Positions 8,630 to 17,151 of a stretch of DNA of 43,393 bases are shown here, piece by piece; the first letter of the stretch is position 1; every line of letters begins with the position of its first letter. The stretch covers positions 1 through 43,393 of the forward strand of contig CACWYB010000020.1 in NCBI GenBank assembly GCA_902765005.1. Direction: 5' to 3'. The notes under the pieces are model-generated. The model was not told the DNA's origin. It saw only the letters and a list, made by a program, of their open reading frames with translations, and ran no database searches. The translations under genes were made by a program, and so were the position numbers. Origin of the DNA: an uncultured Eubacteriales bacterium (GTDB taxonomy: Bacteria; Bacillota; Clostridia; Christensenellales; CAG-138).

Positions 8630-8899
8630 ATGAAGCGAATATGGCTGAAAAAGGTCATCCGTCTGCTGGACCTGCCGGCGGACACGGATGTGGACGTGCC
8701 AAGGATCACCGTGCTGGGCCGGGAAAAGATGCTGGCGGAGAACGTGGCGGGCCTGGGCCGGTGCACCCAGGAGGAGATCCTGCTGCAGACGGGGGCGGGT
8801 CTACTGGAAATCCGGGGCGAAAATCTGCGGGTGAAGGAGCTGGGGGAGAGCCGGGCCATGGTGGAGGGCCGGCTGCGCTGCTGGGCGTTTCGGGAGTGA
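8630..8899 (+). CDS. yqfC: YabP/YqfC-family sporulation protein
   Basis: 89-aa small protein whose length, sequence pattern (DVPRITVLGREKMLAENVAG, then a YabP-type beta-rich tail ending in EGRLRCWAF) and position directly before yqfD identify YqfC. The Bacillus relative is expressed in the mother cell during sporulation. The frame stays open upstream to 8519, but homology begins at MKRIWLKKV. This ATG lacks a ribosome-binding site and sits 6 nt after a -10 box. It begins the conserved gene order yqfC-yqfD-phoH-pgpH-ybeY-cdd-era-recO. Confidence 0.85.
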   Translation: MKRIWLKKVIRLLDLPADTDVDVPRITVLGREKMLAENVAGLGRCTQEEILLQTGAGLLEIRGENLRVKELGESRAMVEGRLRCWAFRE

Positions 8900-8905
8900 A
8901 AGTAC

Positions 8906-10060
8906 ATGTGGCATTTTCCGAAAGGGTATGTTATAATCCAAATTGAAGGAGTATACCCCGAGCGGCTTGCCTCCCTGCTCCAGCAGGCGGGCGTGCCCAC
9001 CTGGGACATCTGCCGCCCGGCGCCGGGGGTTTTGCAGCTTTCCCTGCCTGCGGCGGCCTTTTCCCGGCTCCACGGGCTCAACCGCCGCTGCCGCTGCCAC
9101 ATCCGCATTCGAGAAAAGCGGGGCGGCCGGCGGCTCATCCGGGCCCTCTGGGCGCGCCGGGTGCTCCTCTTAGGCATGGCTTTCACGGTGCTCTTGGCCC
9201 TCTGGGCGTCCCATCGGGTTTGGTTCATCGACCTAAAGGACTGCGGGCGGATGGACGAAGCCGTCCTCCTGGAAGCCCTGTTTGACCAGGGCGTCCGCCC
9301 GGGGCGGAACCTGAAGCGGCTCCCCCTGGCCCAGATCGCCGATTTCGTGGCCGCCCGCTACGAGGAGCTGGCCTTTCTGGAGCTCCATGTGGACGGGGTC
9401 ATCCTCCGGGTCCGGGCCAAGGAGGCCCTCATGGAAGGGGAGCGGCTGGACCTGTCCCAGCCCTGCGATGTTGTTGCGGCCAAGGCCGCCGTCGTCACCA
9501 GCGTCACCTGCTACGCCGGCCGGCCCCGGGTGAAGGCGGGGGAGCGGGTGGAGCCCGGGCAGCTGCTGTTGTCCGGCGCCGTCACCGCCCGGGACGGGAG
9601 CATGACCTACCCCACCCACGCCTACGGAGAGGTGCTGGGGGCGGTGCTCTATGAGGCCAGGGTCCCGGCCCCCGTCACCGGGGTGGAGTGGGCCAGCACC
9701 GGCGCCGAAGCCCCCTATGGGGCGCTGTATGTGGGCCAAAAGCGCCTGCTGTTTCGCAAAAGTCCCTTTTCGGAGGCGGACCTCATCCTGGAGGAGAAGC
9801 CTGTGCGCCTGTCCCCCTGGCCCATTTGGATCCGGCGGGGGGTGTATCGGGAGAAGGGGAAGCTTGAGCGGCCCTTGAGCCAAAGCGAGCGGCGGGAGAC
9901 GGCCCTGTTTCTGGCGGAGCGGGACGCCCTTTTGCAGGTGCCCCGGCAGGCCAAGATCATCATGATCAATCGGTATACCGTGGAAACGGGCGGCACGCTC
10001 TACGGCGTGTGCGCCGTGACCGCAGAGGAAAATATCGGCACAACAAAGGAGATCAGATAG
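8906..10060 (+). CDS. yqfD: Sporulation protein YqfD
   Basis: 384-aa membrane-anchored sporulation protein of the YqfD family (stage IV type; biochemical role unknown). A cytoplasmic N-terminal domain (residues 1-85, starting MWHFPKGYVIIQIEG) precedes one transmembrane helix (about residues 90-108). The large C-terminal part lies outside the membrane and contains the family region beginning RLDLSQPCDVVAAKAAVV. It starts 6 nt after the yqfC stop with GGAG upstream. It ends in AEENIGTTKEIR just before phoH. Confidence 0.88.
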   Translation: MWHFPKGYVIIQIEGVYPERLASLLQQAGVPTWDICRPAPGVLQLSLPAAAFSRLHGLNRRCRCHIRIREKRGGRRLIRALWARRVLLLGMAFTVLLALWASHRVWFIDLKDCGRMDEAVLLEALFDQGVRPGRNLKRLPLAQIADFVAARYEELAFLELHVDGVILRVRAKEALMEGERLDLSQPCDVVAAKAAVVTSVTCYAGRPRVKAGERVEPGQLLLSGAVTARDGSMTYPTHAYGEVLGAVLYEARVPAPVTGVEWASTGAEAPYGALYVGQKRLLFRKSPFSEADLILEEKPVRLSPWPIWIRRGVYREKGKLERPLSQSERRETALFLAERDALLQVPRQAKIIMINRYTVETGGTLYGVCAVTAEENIGTTKEIR

Positions 10061-10068
10061 GACCACCC

Positions 10069-11034
10069 ATGGAGATCAAAACGGAACGGATCGAGCTGGA
10101 CAGCATGGAGGACGCCGCGGGGCTCTTCGGCGTATTGGACGAAAACATTTCCGTCTTCGAGCAGGAGACGGGCACCCTCATCACCGTGAACGGGGACGGC
10201 ATCGGCATCGAGGGGGAGGCCGAGAACGCGGCCCTGTGCCGAATCGTGCTGGAGAAGCTCCTCTCCATGCAGCGCAAGGGGGAGCCCATCAACCGCAGCC
10301 GCATCCGCTACGCGGTGGACCTGGCCCGGGAAGGGAACGCGGACCTCATTTCCGAGATCATGGGGGACGTGGTGGCCCTCACCGCCCGGGGCAAGCAGAT
10401 CAAGTGCAAGACATTGGGCCAAAAGAAGTATGTGCAGGCCCTGAAGGAGCATGAGCTGGTCTTCGGCGTGGGCCCGGCGGGCACGGGCAAAACCTACCTG
10501 GCCGTGGCCATGGCGGTGCTGGCTTTCAAGAATAAAGAGGTGGACAGGATCATCCTCACCCGGCCCGCGGTGGAGGCGGGGGAGAAGCTGGGCTTCCTCC
10601 CCGGGGATCTGCAGAACAAGGTGGACCCCTACCTTCGGCCCCTCTACGACGCTTTGCAGGAGTTCTTCGGCATGGAGACCTACCGGAACCTGATGGAGCG
10701 GGGGGCCATCGAGGTGGCGCCGCTAGCATACATGCGGGGCCGGACTCTGAACAACGCCTATATCATCCTGGACGAGGCCCAAAACTGCTCCATCGAGCAG
10801 ATGAAGATGTTCCTGACCCGCCTGGGGGAGGGGAGCCGGGCCGTCATCACCGGGGACATCACCCAGATCGACCTGCCCCGGGAGAAGAAGAGCGGCCTCA
10901 TCCACGCCATCGGCATCCTGCGGGACGTGGAGGGTATCCGGGTCATCCAGCTCACCCATAAGGACGTGGTCCGCCACGAGCTGGTCCAGCGGATCATCCA
11001 GGCCTACGAGCGCAGCGAAAAGCAAAACCAATAA
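10069..11034 (+). CDS. phoH: PhoH family ATPase
   Basis: Cytoplasmic ATPase/RNA-helicase-like protein of the PhoH family, 321 aa. Walker A is GPAGTGKTYL near residue 137 and Walker B is YIILDEAQN near residue 230. The family segments LTRPAVEAGEKLGFLPGDL and TGDITQIDLP are intact. Start set at ATG 10069, from which the sequence aligns with the family; an upstream GTG at 10009 in the same frame would overlap yqfD. Its place between yqfD and pgpH is conserved in Firmicutes. A link to RNA metabolism is suggested by its neighbour ybeY. Confidence 0.92.
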   Translation: MEIKTERIELDSMEDAAGLFGVLDENISVFEQETGTLITVNGDGIGIEGEAENAALCRIVLEKLLSMQRKGEPINRSRIRYAVDLAREGNADLISEIMGDVVALTARGKQIKCKTLGQKKYVQALKEHELVFGVGPAGTGKTYLAVAMAVLAFKNKEVDRIILTRPAVEAGEKLGFLPGDLQNKVDPYLRPLYDALQEFFGMETYRNLMERGAIEVAPLAYMRGRTLNNAYIILDEAQNCSIEQMKMFLTRLGEGSRAVITGDITQIDLPREKKSGLIHAIGILRDVEGIRVIQLTHKDVVRHELVQRIIQAYERSEKQNQ

Positions 11035-11043
11035 GAGGGACAT

Positions 11044-13200
11044 ATGGAAGGGCGCAGGAGCAAAAAAACGGGAATCTGGCTGATCATGGGCGTGCTCATG
11101 CTGCTGTTGGTGTGCCTGGGGAACGCGCTGCTGCTGTGCCTCAGGTTCCCCGACGGGCGGATCGAGGCCCGGGCTGGCCGCGTGCTCTCGGAGGACCTGC
11201 TGTATCCCTTCTCCGGCACCGACGCCTATCGGACGGACGAGCTGCGGCAGGCGGCGAGGGATCGGACCGAGCCCGTGTACCGGCTGGACGAGACCATCGT
11301 TCAGGCCCAGGCCCAGGCGCTGGAGGGCTGGTTCACCCAGTACGACCTGTTTTTGAAGGAGATGACCTTGCGCTGGGAGGAGGGGGCCCAGGAGTATAAC
11401 GGCTTCCTCTACAACCAGACCGCCTGGACCGCCCTCATCCGGGAGACGGAGCTGCAGGCCAAGCTCAACGAGTTCGGCCTGGGGGACGTGCTGGACACGG
11501 CCATGACCTACACCATCCTCAACACCTACCTGCCCCGCGGCAGCCTCCACGCCGCCGGGGACATGCCCGACAGCGCCCCGCTGAAGGCCGCCCTTTCCGA
11601 CGCCATCCTCACCGGCATGGCGGGCATGGTGAAGGAAACGGACCTGGAGAACGCCCGCTACCGGGCCCGGGAGCAGCTCAAGCAGACCAGCCTGCCCGCC
11701 GTCAGCAAGACGGAGCTGGCCGGAAACCTGATCGACAAGTTTTTCCTGCCCTCCGCCGTGGTGGACCAGGTGGAGACGGAGCGGCTCCGGGCCGCCGCCG
11801 CCAACGCCGTGGCCCCGGTGACCGTGAAGAAGGGGGACCTGCTTCTGCCGGAGGGCACCACCCTCACCGAGGGGGACATGGCCCATCTGGTGGCCCTGCA
11901 CCTGGTCAAGACCTCGGCGAGCCGGGCCTACTATCCCAGCTTCTTCCTCTATCTTGTGCCCATCTACCTGGCCTTCGCCCTGTATCTGCTGCTCTTTGAC
12001 CGGGAGACCGCCGCTTCGCCCCTGGTCATGGTAAGGCTGTGCCTGCTGCTGGCCCTCAGCCACGCCGTCACCTGGGCCTTCACCCTGTTTGAAAGCCGGC
12101 TTTCGCCCATCCTTTTGGGCACGCTGATGATCGCCTCCACCCACAACCGGCGGACCAGCCTGGGGGCCAGCGTGCTCATCGCCCTGACGGGAAGCCTGAT
12201 GCTGCCCCAGGCGGAGCTGACGGCGGGGGAGACCTTCGCCGCCGTGGCCGGGGCCTTGGTCATGGGCCAGGTGACCATCAGCCTGATGGCGGTGGACAGC
12301 CGGCGCACGGGCACCATCCCCGCGGCCATATTGGGCGGCGGGGCCGGGGGGCTGCTGCTGGCGGTGCCGCCCCGGCTTCTGGGCGGGGATCTGCTCACCT
12401 GCTTCACGGCTTTCGGCCTGTTCTTCATCGGGGCCCTCATCGCCCTGGTGCTGTCCCTGGGCCTGACCCCCATTTGGGAGCTCCTCTTCGGCCTTCCCTC
12501 CCAAGCCAAGCTCAACGACCTGCTGAACATGACCCACCCCCTCCAGCGGCGGCTCATGAACAGCGCCCCCGGCACCTACCACCATTGCCAGATGGCGGCC
12601 CTGCTGGCGGAAAACGGGGCCCGGAGCATCGGCGCCAACGCCCTGCTTGCCAAGGCCGCCGCCGCCGTCCACGACGTGGGCAAGCTCCGCTCCCCCCGGC
12701 ACTTTGCCGAGAACCAGGCCAACGGCGTGAACCCCCACGACGAGCTGCCCCCCCAGGAGAGCGCCCGGATCATCATCGCCCATGTGGCGGACGGGGACCT
12801 GCTCCTGCAGAGATATAAGGTGCCCGCCGCCGTGCGGGACATCGTGCGCGAGCACCACGGCACCACCATGACCGCCTACTTCTACGTGAAGGCCAAGAAG
12901 ATGGACCCGGACGTGCAGGAGGCGGACTTCCGCTATCCCGGCCCCAAGCCCGGCAGCAAGGAGAGCGCTATCGTCATGCTGGCGGACAGCTGCGAGGCCG
13001 CGGTCCGCTCCCTGGGCGGCCCCAGCCCGGACCAGGTGCGGGACATGGTCCGCCGGGTCATCCGCAACAAGATGGAGGACGGCCAGCTCATGAACAGCGA
13101 CCTGACCTTAAACGAACTCAGCCGGGTGGAGGAGGCCTTTTTGCAGACCTTTGCGGGCATCCTCCATGACCGGATCACCTATCCGGAGGAGAAAGCATGA
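11044..13200 (+). CDS. pgpH: 7TM-HD phosphohydrolase, c-di-AMP phosphodiesterase PgpH/YqfF
   Basis: 718-aa membrane protein. An N-terminal helix (residues 10-32) precedes an extracellular 7TMR-HDED domain (to about residue 290), a bundle of about seven helices (about 300-480) and a cytoplasmic HD domain. In the HD domain HH at about 513 and the HD pair (residues 543-544, in HDVGKL) are the metal ligands, followed by further His in NPHDELPPQES, IAHVAD and REHHGTT and an Asp in MLADSCEAA. Family members hydrolyse cyclic di-AMP. GAGGG precedes the ATG; the stop overlaps ybeY by 4 nt. Confidence 0.92.
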   Translation: MEGRRSKKTGIWLIMGVLMLLLVCLGNALLLCLRFPDGRIEARAGRVLSEDLLYPFSGTDAYRTDELRQAARDRTEPVYRLDETIVQAQAQALEGWFTQYDLFLKEMTLRWEEGAQEYNGFLYNQTAWTALIRETELQAKLNEFGLGDVLDTAMTYTILNTYLPRGSLHAAGDMPDSAPLKAALSDAILTGMAGMVKETDLENARYRAREQLKQTSLPAVSKTELAGNLIDKFFLPSAVVDQVETERLRAAAANAVAPVTVKKGDLLLPEGTTLTEGDMAHLVALHLVKTSASRAYYPSFFLYLVPIYLAFALYLLLFDRETAASPLVMVRLCLLLALSHAVTWAFTLFESRLSPILLGTLMIASTHNRRTSLGASVLIALTGSLMLPQAELTAGETFAAVAGALVMGQVTISLMAVDSRRTGTIPAAILGGGAGGLLLAVPPRLLGGDLLTCFTAFGLFFIGALIALVLSLGLTPIWELLFGLPSQAKLNDLLNMTHPLQRRLMNSAPGTYHHCQMAALLAENGARSIGANALLAKAAAAVHDVGKLRSPRHFAENQANGVNPHDELPPQESARIIIAHVADGDLLLQRYKVPAAVRDIVREHHGTTMTAYFYVKAKKMDPDVQEADFRYPGPKPGSKESAIVMLADSCEAAVRSLGGPSPDQVRDMVRRVIRNKMEDGQLMNSDLTLNELSRVEEAFLQTFAGILHDRITYPEEKA

Positions 13201-13637
13201 TCGAAGTGTACGCAGAGGACGAGAACCTGACCCCCGAGGAGGAGGCGGGCATCCGCGCCGCCTGTGAGGCCGCCCTGGCGGCGGAAGGCGCCGCCGGGGA
13301 TATCACCGTGCTGGTGGCCGGGCCGGAGCACATCCAACAGCTCAACCGGGATTTCCGCCGGGTGGACCGGGTCACGGACGTGCTCACCTTCCCCAGCCGG
13401 GAGGGGGCGGACCTGCCCGGCGCCCCGGACGACTATTTGGGGGACATCATGATCTGCCGGAGCCGGGCGGTGGAGCAGGCGGCGGAATACGGCCACAGCC
13501 TGAGCCGGGAGCTGGCCTTCCTGGCGGTCCACGGCACGCTGCACATCCTGGGCTACGACCATATGACCGAGGCGGACGAGCAGCGCATGCGGGCCCGGCA
13601 GCGGGAGATTTTAGAAAGGATCGGTGAAACGAGATGA
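13197..13637 (+). CDS. ybeY: Endoribonuclease YbeY, rRNA maturation factor
   Basis: 146-aa metal-dependent RNase used in 16S rRNA 3'-end maturation and ribosome quality control. The signature HGTLHILGYDH (three zinc-binding His) lies near residues 112-122, and TDVLTFPS near residue 60 is the second family motif. The ATGA overlap with pgpH and the 4-nt overlap with cdd show a tightly coupled operon. Confidence 0.95.
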   Translation: MIEVYAEDENLTPEEEAGIRAACEAALAAEGAAGDITVLVAGPEHIQQLNRDFRRVDRVTDVLTFPSREGADLPGAPDDYLGDIMICRSRAVEQAAEYGHSLSRELAFLAVHGTLHILGYDHMTEADEQRMRARQREILERIGETR

Positions 13638-14053
13638 ACAAGCTGACCCAAGCGGAGATAGATTTCCTGCTGGACAAGGCCCAGGAGGCCCGGGAGCGGG
13701 CCTACGCCCCCTATTCCAACTACCGGGTGGGCGCCGCCCTGCTCACGGCGGACGGGCAGGTCTACCAGGGCTGCAACATTGAGAACGCGGGCTTCACCCC
13801 CACCGTCTGCGCCGAGCGGACCGCCTTCTTCAAGGCCGTTTACGACGGCCATCGGGCCTTTCGGGCCGTCGCCGTCATCGCCACGGGGGAGGAGATGGGC
13901 TTTCCCTGCGGGGTCTGCCGCCAGGTGATGGCGGAGTTCTGCGACAGGGATTTCATCATCATCACCGCCAACCGGGACAGGACCAAGGTGGATGTGTCCC
14001 CCTTCGAGACCCTGCTTCCCCATTCCTTCGGACCAAAGGATTTGGAACGATAA
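13634..14053 (+). CDS. cdd: Cytidine deaminase
   Basis: 139-aa pyrimidine-salvage enzyme converting (deoxy)cytidine to (deoxy)uridine. The zinc site is complete: CAER (Cys and catalytic Glu, about residue 57) and PCGVCRQ (two Cys, about residues 92-98). YAPYSNYRVGAAL near residue 27 and GCNIENAGF near residue 48 are the substrate-binding motifs. In Bacillus dgkA lies between ybeY and cdd; here that gene is absent. Length is typical of the tetrameric short form. Confidence 0.95.
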   Translation: MNKLTQAEIDFLLDKAQEARERAYAPYSNYRVGAALLTADGQVYQGCNIENAGFTPTVCAERTAFFKAVYDGHRAFRAVAVIATGEEMGFPCGVCRQVMAEFCDRDFIIITANRDRTKVDVSPFETLLPHSFGPKDLER

Positions 14054-14054
14054 C

Positions 14055-14942
14055 ATGGCATACAAAAGCGGATTTTTCAGCCTGATCGGCTGCCCCAATG
14101 TGGGCAAGTCCACCCTGCTCAACGCCCTGGTGGGCCAGAAGATCTCCATCGTCACGGACCGGGCCCAGACCACCCGGAACCGGATCACCGGCGTCCTCAC
14201 CCGGGAGGACTATCAGATGATCTTCCTGGACACCCCGGGCATGACCACCCCCAAAAACAAGCTGGGGGAGTACATGCAGAAGACCGCCTCCGACTCCCTT
14301 TCCGACGTGGAGGCCATCCTCTTTTTGGTGGACGCCCGCAAGGGGGTGGGGGAACGGGACCGGCAGATCATGGAGCGGCTGAAGCAGGCCAAATGCCCCG
14401 TGCTGGTCATCCTCAACAAGTGCGACATCGCCACCCGGCTCCAGATCGACGAGGCGGAGGACCTCCTTCGCAGCCAGGGCTTTTCCCACATTTGCCGGAT
14501 TTCCGCCTTCACGGGCAAGGGGCTTTCCGAGCTGGAGGCCGTTTTGGTGGGCTACCTCACCGAGGGCCCCCAGTATTACCCCCCGGACATGGTCACGGAC
14601 CAGCCCGAGCGGCTCATCTGCGCGGAGATGATCCGGGAGAAGGCCCTGGAGCTCCTCAAGGACGAGGTGCCCCACGGCATCGGCGTCAGCATGGACAAAA
14701 TGGAGCTGCGGGAGGGGGGCCAGCTCATGGACTGCTACGCCACCATCCTCTGCGAGCGGGACAGCCACAAGGGCATCATCATCGGCCGGGGCGGCGCCAT
14801 GCTGAAAAAAATCGGCTCCGCGGCCCGGGCGGACATGGAGTGGCTGTTGGGCGTGAAAGTGAATCTGCAGCTGTGGGTGAAGATCAAGGACGACTGGCGC
14901 AACCGGCAGTCCGTCTTGAACGAATTGGGATACGAAGGCTGA
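14055..14942 (+). CDS. era: GTPase Era
   Basis: 295-aa ribosome-assembly GTPase that binds the 3' end of 16S rRNA. G1 GCPNVGKST, the switch segment AQTTRNRITG, G3 DTPGM and G4 NKCD are all present. The C-terminal KH domain has GIIIGRGGAMLKKIG and ends NRQSVLNELGYE. Start is ATG 14055, one base after the cdd stop; a longer in-frame opening at 13992 would lie inside cdd and is not conserved. The structured element copy A begins 3 nt after the stop. Confidence 0.96.
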   Translation: MAYKSGFFSLIGCPNVGKSTLLNALVGQKISIVTDRAQTTRNRITGVLTREDYQMIFLDTPGMTTPKNKLGEYMQKTASDSLSDVEAILFLVDARKGVGERDRQIMERLKQAKCPVLVILNKCDIATRLQIDEAEDLLRSQGFSHICRISAFTGKGLSELEAVLVGYLTEGPQYYPPDMVTDQPERLICAEMIREKALELLKDEVPHGIGVSMDKMELREGGQLMDCYATILCERDSHKGIIIGRGGAMLKKIGSAARADMEWLLGVKVNLQLWVKIKDDWRNRQSVLNELGYEG

Positions 14943-14945
14943 TCG

Positions 14946-15099
14946 GTCTGTCGAAACCTACGGTTTCAACAGACTGGACCGCTGCGGCGGGGTGCTTCGC
15001 AGGAGCTCCGCTTCCAGCCCTTGCCTATGGCCTTAGCAGGCCGCCGGGCGGCAAGAGCTGCAGGGAGTCAAATCCACCGCGCATGTCGCTGGATTTGAC
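14946..15099 (+). ncRNA. Structured intergenic element, copy A (novel covarying multi-hairpin)
   Basis: Lies between era and the yqzL-like gene, in the same orientation as the operon. P1: GTCTGT/ACAGAC with an inner GAAACC/GGTTTC stem and a 3-nt loop (14946-14974). P2: CCGC-TGCG-GCGG (14979-14990). P3: CTTGCC/GGCAAG (15020-15025/15050-15055) enclosing TA, a small hairpin and CCGGGC. P4: a 10-bp stem, 15067-15076 with 15090-15099, capped by the 13-nt loop CCGCGCATGTCGC. Every helix is preserved in copy B with different base pairs, while the TGCG, GCCTA, CCGGGCGGC and 13-nt loop sequences are identical. It could be a non-coding RNA domain or a miniature mobile element; I do not recognise a named family. 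Confidence 0.6.
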
Positions 15100-15169
15100 A
15101 GATTGAAAACAGAACTGTTGAATACCATGATTCGTTTCAGGCGCATACTTTCTCCATAAGGAGGCGCCC

Positions 15170-15325
15170 ATGACACAGGAAGAACGAAAAGCCTTTCAGG
15201 CATTCTACGAGAGCGGCCGGGTGGAGGAATACCTCAAATACGCCCGGCTGCGGGAGAAACAGCATGGCGGACCTGACCTGCAGGGGCATGGTGATCCGGA
15301 CGGTGGATTACCGGGACAACGATAG
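15170..15325 (+). CDS. YqzL-like small protein
   Basis: 51-codon reading frame with an excellent AGGAGG 5-10 nt before the ATG. It occupies the place between era and recO where Bacillus carries yqzL. Its start (AFQAFYESGRVEEYLKYARL) fits the YqzL pattern of an aromatic-rich helix with G-x-V-x-x-YL-x-(F/Y)-x-x-L. The last 20 codons overlap the start of recO by 62 nt in another frame and are Gly/Pro-rich, so only the first 30 residues are likely to be conserved. Function of the family is unknown. It is probably coupled to recO translation. Confidence 0.65.
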   Translation: MTQEERKAFQAFYESGRVEEYLKYARLREKQHGGPDLQGHGDPDGGLPGQR

Positions 15326-16028
15326 AATACTCACCCTATTCACGGCGGAGCAGGGCCGGGTGGACGCCAAGGCGCGCAGCTGCCGCAAGGCCACCTCGCC
15401 CCTGCTCGCCTGCACCCAGCCCTTCGTCTACGGGGAGTATCAGCTCTTCTACCACAAGAACAAATACATCATCGACCAGGGGGAGGTCCTGGAAAGCTTC
15501 TATCCCCTGCGGGAGGACGTGGCGCGCTTCGCCGCGGCCTCTTTGTGCGCGTCCCTGTGCCTGGAGGGGGTCCAGGCGGAGGAGCGGAACGAGGACATCT
15601 TTTCCCTCCTCTACTACACCCTGACCTTCCTCACCTACGGGGAGAACGACCCGGGGGACATGGCCGCCTGCTTCCTCCTACGCTTCCTGGACCGGGCGGG
15701 CTTTCGCCCCGCCATCACCCACTGCGCCGTCTGCGGCCGGGACCTGCGGGAGGACCCGATCCTCCGCTTCCTGCCGGATCGGGGCGGGGCGGTGTGCGCC
15801 GCCTGTTCCCCCGTGGGCCGGCGGGTGAGCAAGACCGCCCTGGAGGCCATGCGCCGCATGCTGCTCCTGGACGACGATCAGCTGGGCCGGGTGAAGATGA
15901 AACCGGAGCTCAGGGGGGAGATCCTGTCCCACCTCATCCCCTACTCGAAAGGGTATCTGCCGGGCATCGAGAAGGCCGCGGCGTTGTTCACCTCCCTCAA
16001 CCTGCCGGCCCCGGCGGAAACGGAGTAA
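15264..16028 (+). CDS. recO: DNA repair protein RecO
   Basis: 254-aa recombination mediator that helps RecA load on SSB-coated single-stranded DNA. The N-terminal OB fold begins MADLTCRGMVIRTVDYRDND, typical of the family. A four-Cys zinc finger is visible as CAVCGRD (about residue 152) and CAAC (about residue 177). Start ATG 15264 is preceded by GGGAGA and fits the usual RecO N-terminus better than the next Met (RGMVIR). It overlaps the yqzL-like gene and is followed after 3 nt by the AEC transporter. Confidence 0.93.
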   Translation: MADLTCRGMVIRTVDYRDNDRILTLFTAEQGRVDAKARSCRKATSPLLACTQPFVYGEYQLFYHKNKYIIDQGEVLESFYPLREDVARFAAASLCASLCLEGVQAEERNEDIFSLLYYTLTFLTYGENDPGDMAACFLLRFLDRAGFRPAITHCAVCGRDLREDPILRFLPDRGGAVCAACSPVGRRVSKTALEAMRRMLLLDDDQLGRVKMKPELRGEILSHLIPYSKGYLPGIEKAAALFTSLNLPAPAETE

Positions 16029-16031
16029 GGC

Positions 16032-16970
16032 ATGCTGCTGCTGAAGGAAACCTTTTTATCCCTCTTTCCCCTGTATTTCTATATGGCCGTGGGGGCCCTG
16101 CTCAGAAGGGCGAAGATCGTTCGCCCGGAGGACCTGCCCCGGCTGAACGCCCTGCTCTTTCGGTCGTTCCTGTTCTTCAGCCTCTTCAACAACGTCCGCG
16201 GCGCCAGCTTCTCCGGGCCGGAGAGCGGCAGGCTTCTCCTCTTCGGGGGCGCGAGCATCCTGTGCCTGTTTGCCCTGTACATGCTCCTGGTGCCCCGGTT
16301 CATCCGGGAGGAAAAGCAGTGCCCCGTGGCCATCCAGGCCATGTACCGGAGCAACTTCGTGCTGCTGGGCCTGGCCTACGCGGAGCAGCTCTGCGGGCCG
16401 GAGAACGTGGGGCCGGTGAGCCTGCTCATGTCCGTGGTGGTGCCGCTGTTCAACCTGCTGGCGGTGTTCACCTTCGAGCTGCTGCGGGGCGGCCGGGTGA
16501 AGGTGGGCCGGGTGCTGCTGAACATCGTCAAAAACCCCCTCATCGTCGCCTCCCTCCTGGGGGCCCTCTGCGCCCTGCTCAATATCCGATTCCCGGACTA
16601 TCTGGACAAGCCCATGAAGTCCCTGGGCGCCGCCGCCACCCCCTTTGCCATGGTGCTGGTGGGGGCGTCCCTCACCGTTCGCTCCATGGCGAAGAATCGA
16701 ACGCTGGTCCTGGGGGTGAGCGCGGGGAAGCTGGTGCTTTCCCCCCTGCTGGTGGTCCCTCTGGCGGTGGTCCTGGGCTTTCGGGACGCGGCGCTGGTGG
16801 GCCTGATGGCGGCCACAGCGGCCCCCACGGCGGTGGCCAGCGTGGCCATGAGCTACGAGCTGGGGGGCGACGGGGAGCTGGCGGCCCAGATCGTGGCCAC
16901 CACCACCCTCATTTCCCTGGTCACCATGTTCCTCTGGATCCTCCTGCTGCGGGGCCTGGGCTACTGCTAA
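16032..16970 (+). CDS. AEC-family (auxin efflux carrier-like) transporter
   Basis: 312-aa membrane protein with about ten hydrophobic helices in two halves. The opening LFPLYFYMAVGALLRRAKIV and the second-half segments GAAATPFAMVLVGASLTV and AATAAPTAVASVAMSYELGG are characteristic of the AEC family, whose bacterial members export or exchange organic acids such as malate. It starts 3 nt after recO, so it is probably the last gene of the long operon. A terminator begins about 10 nt after the stop. Substrate is not predictable. Confidence 0.88.
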   Translation: MLLLKETFLSLFPLYFYMAVGALLRRAKIVRPEDLPRLNALLFRSFLFFSLFNNVRGASFSGPESGRLLLFGGASILCLFALYMLLVPRFIREEKQCPVAIQAMYRSNFVLLGLAYAEQLCGPENVGPVSLLMSVVVPLFNLLAVFTFELLRGGRVKVGRVLLNIVKNPLIVASLLGALCALLNIRFPDYLDKPMKSLGAAATPFAMVLVGASLTVRSMAKNRTLVLGVSAGKLVLSPLLVVPLAVVLGFRDAALVGLMAATAAPTAVASVAMSYELGGDGELAAQIVATTTLISLVTMFLWILLLRGLGYC

Positions 16971-16981
16971 GCGCAAAAAAG

Positions 16982-17006
16982 AGCCGAAGCAAACGCTTCG
17001 GCTTTT
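16982..17006 (+). terminator. Terminator of the phoH-recO-AEC operon
   Basis: A 9-bp stem, AGCCGAAGC (16982-16990) with GCTTCGGCT (16995-17003) and loop AAAC, ends in TTTT. The 25 bases at 16979-17003 recur exactly at 17261-17285. Confidence 0.85.
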
Positions 17007-17151
17007 CAGTCTGTCAAAAAACTTCGTTTTTTACCAGACTGGCTTCCTGCTGCGGCAGGGGTCTGCGGCATCGCCTATACGCCCCCAGGGGCGTACCGGG
17101 CGGCGATGCCTGCAAGGTGTAAAATTTGCCGCGCATGTCGCCAAATTTTAC
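17007..17151 (+). ncRNA. Structured intergenic element, copy B (novel covarying multi-hairpin)
   Basis: Same architecture as copy A. P1: CAGTCTG/CAGACTG with an inner AAAAAAC/GTTTTTT stem (17007-17041). P2: CCTGC-TGCG-GCAGG (17046-17059). P3: GGCATCGCC/GGCGATGCC (17067-17075/17102-17110) enclosing TA, an 8-bp hairpin TACGCCCC/GGGGCGTA and CCGGGC. P4: a 10-bp stem, 17119-17128 with 17142-17151, capped by the identical 13-nt loop. Four of the ten P4 pairs differ from copy A, all by compensatory double changes. It sits between the AEC operon and convergent arcA. The GC-rich stretch 17152-17260 downstream holds further inverted repeats (for example GCCGCC/GGCGGC) and no gene. Confidence 0.6.
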
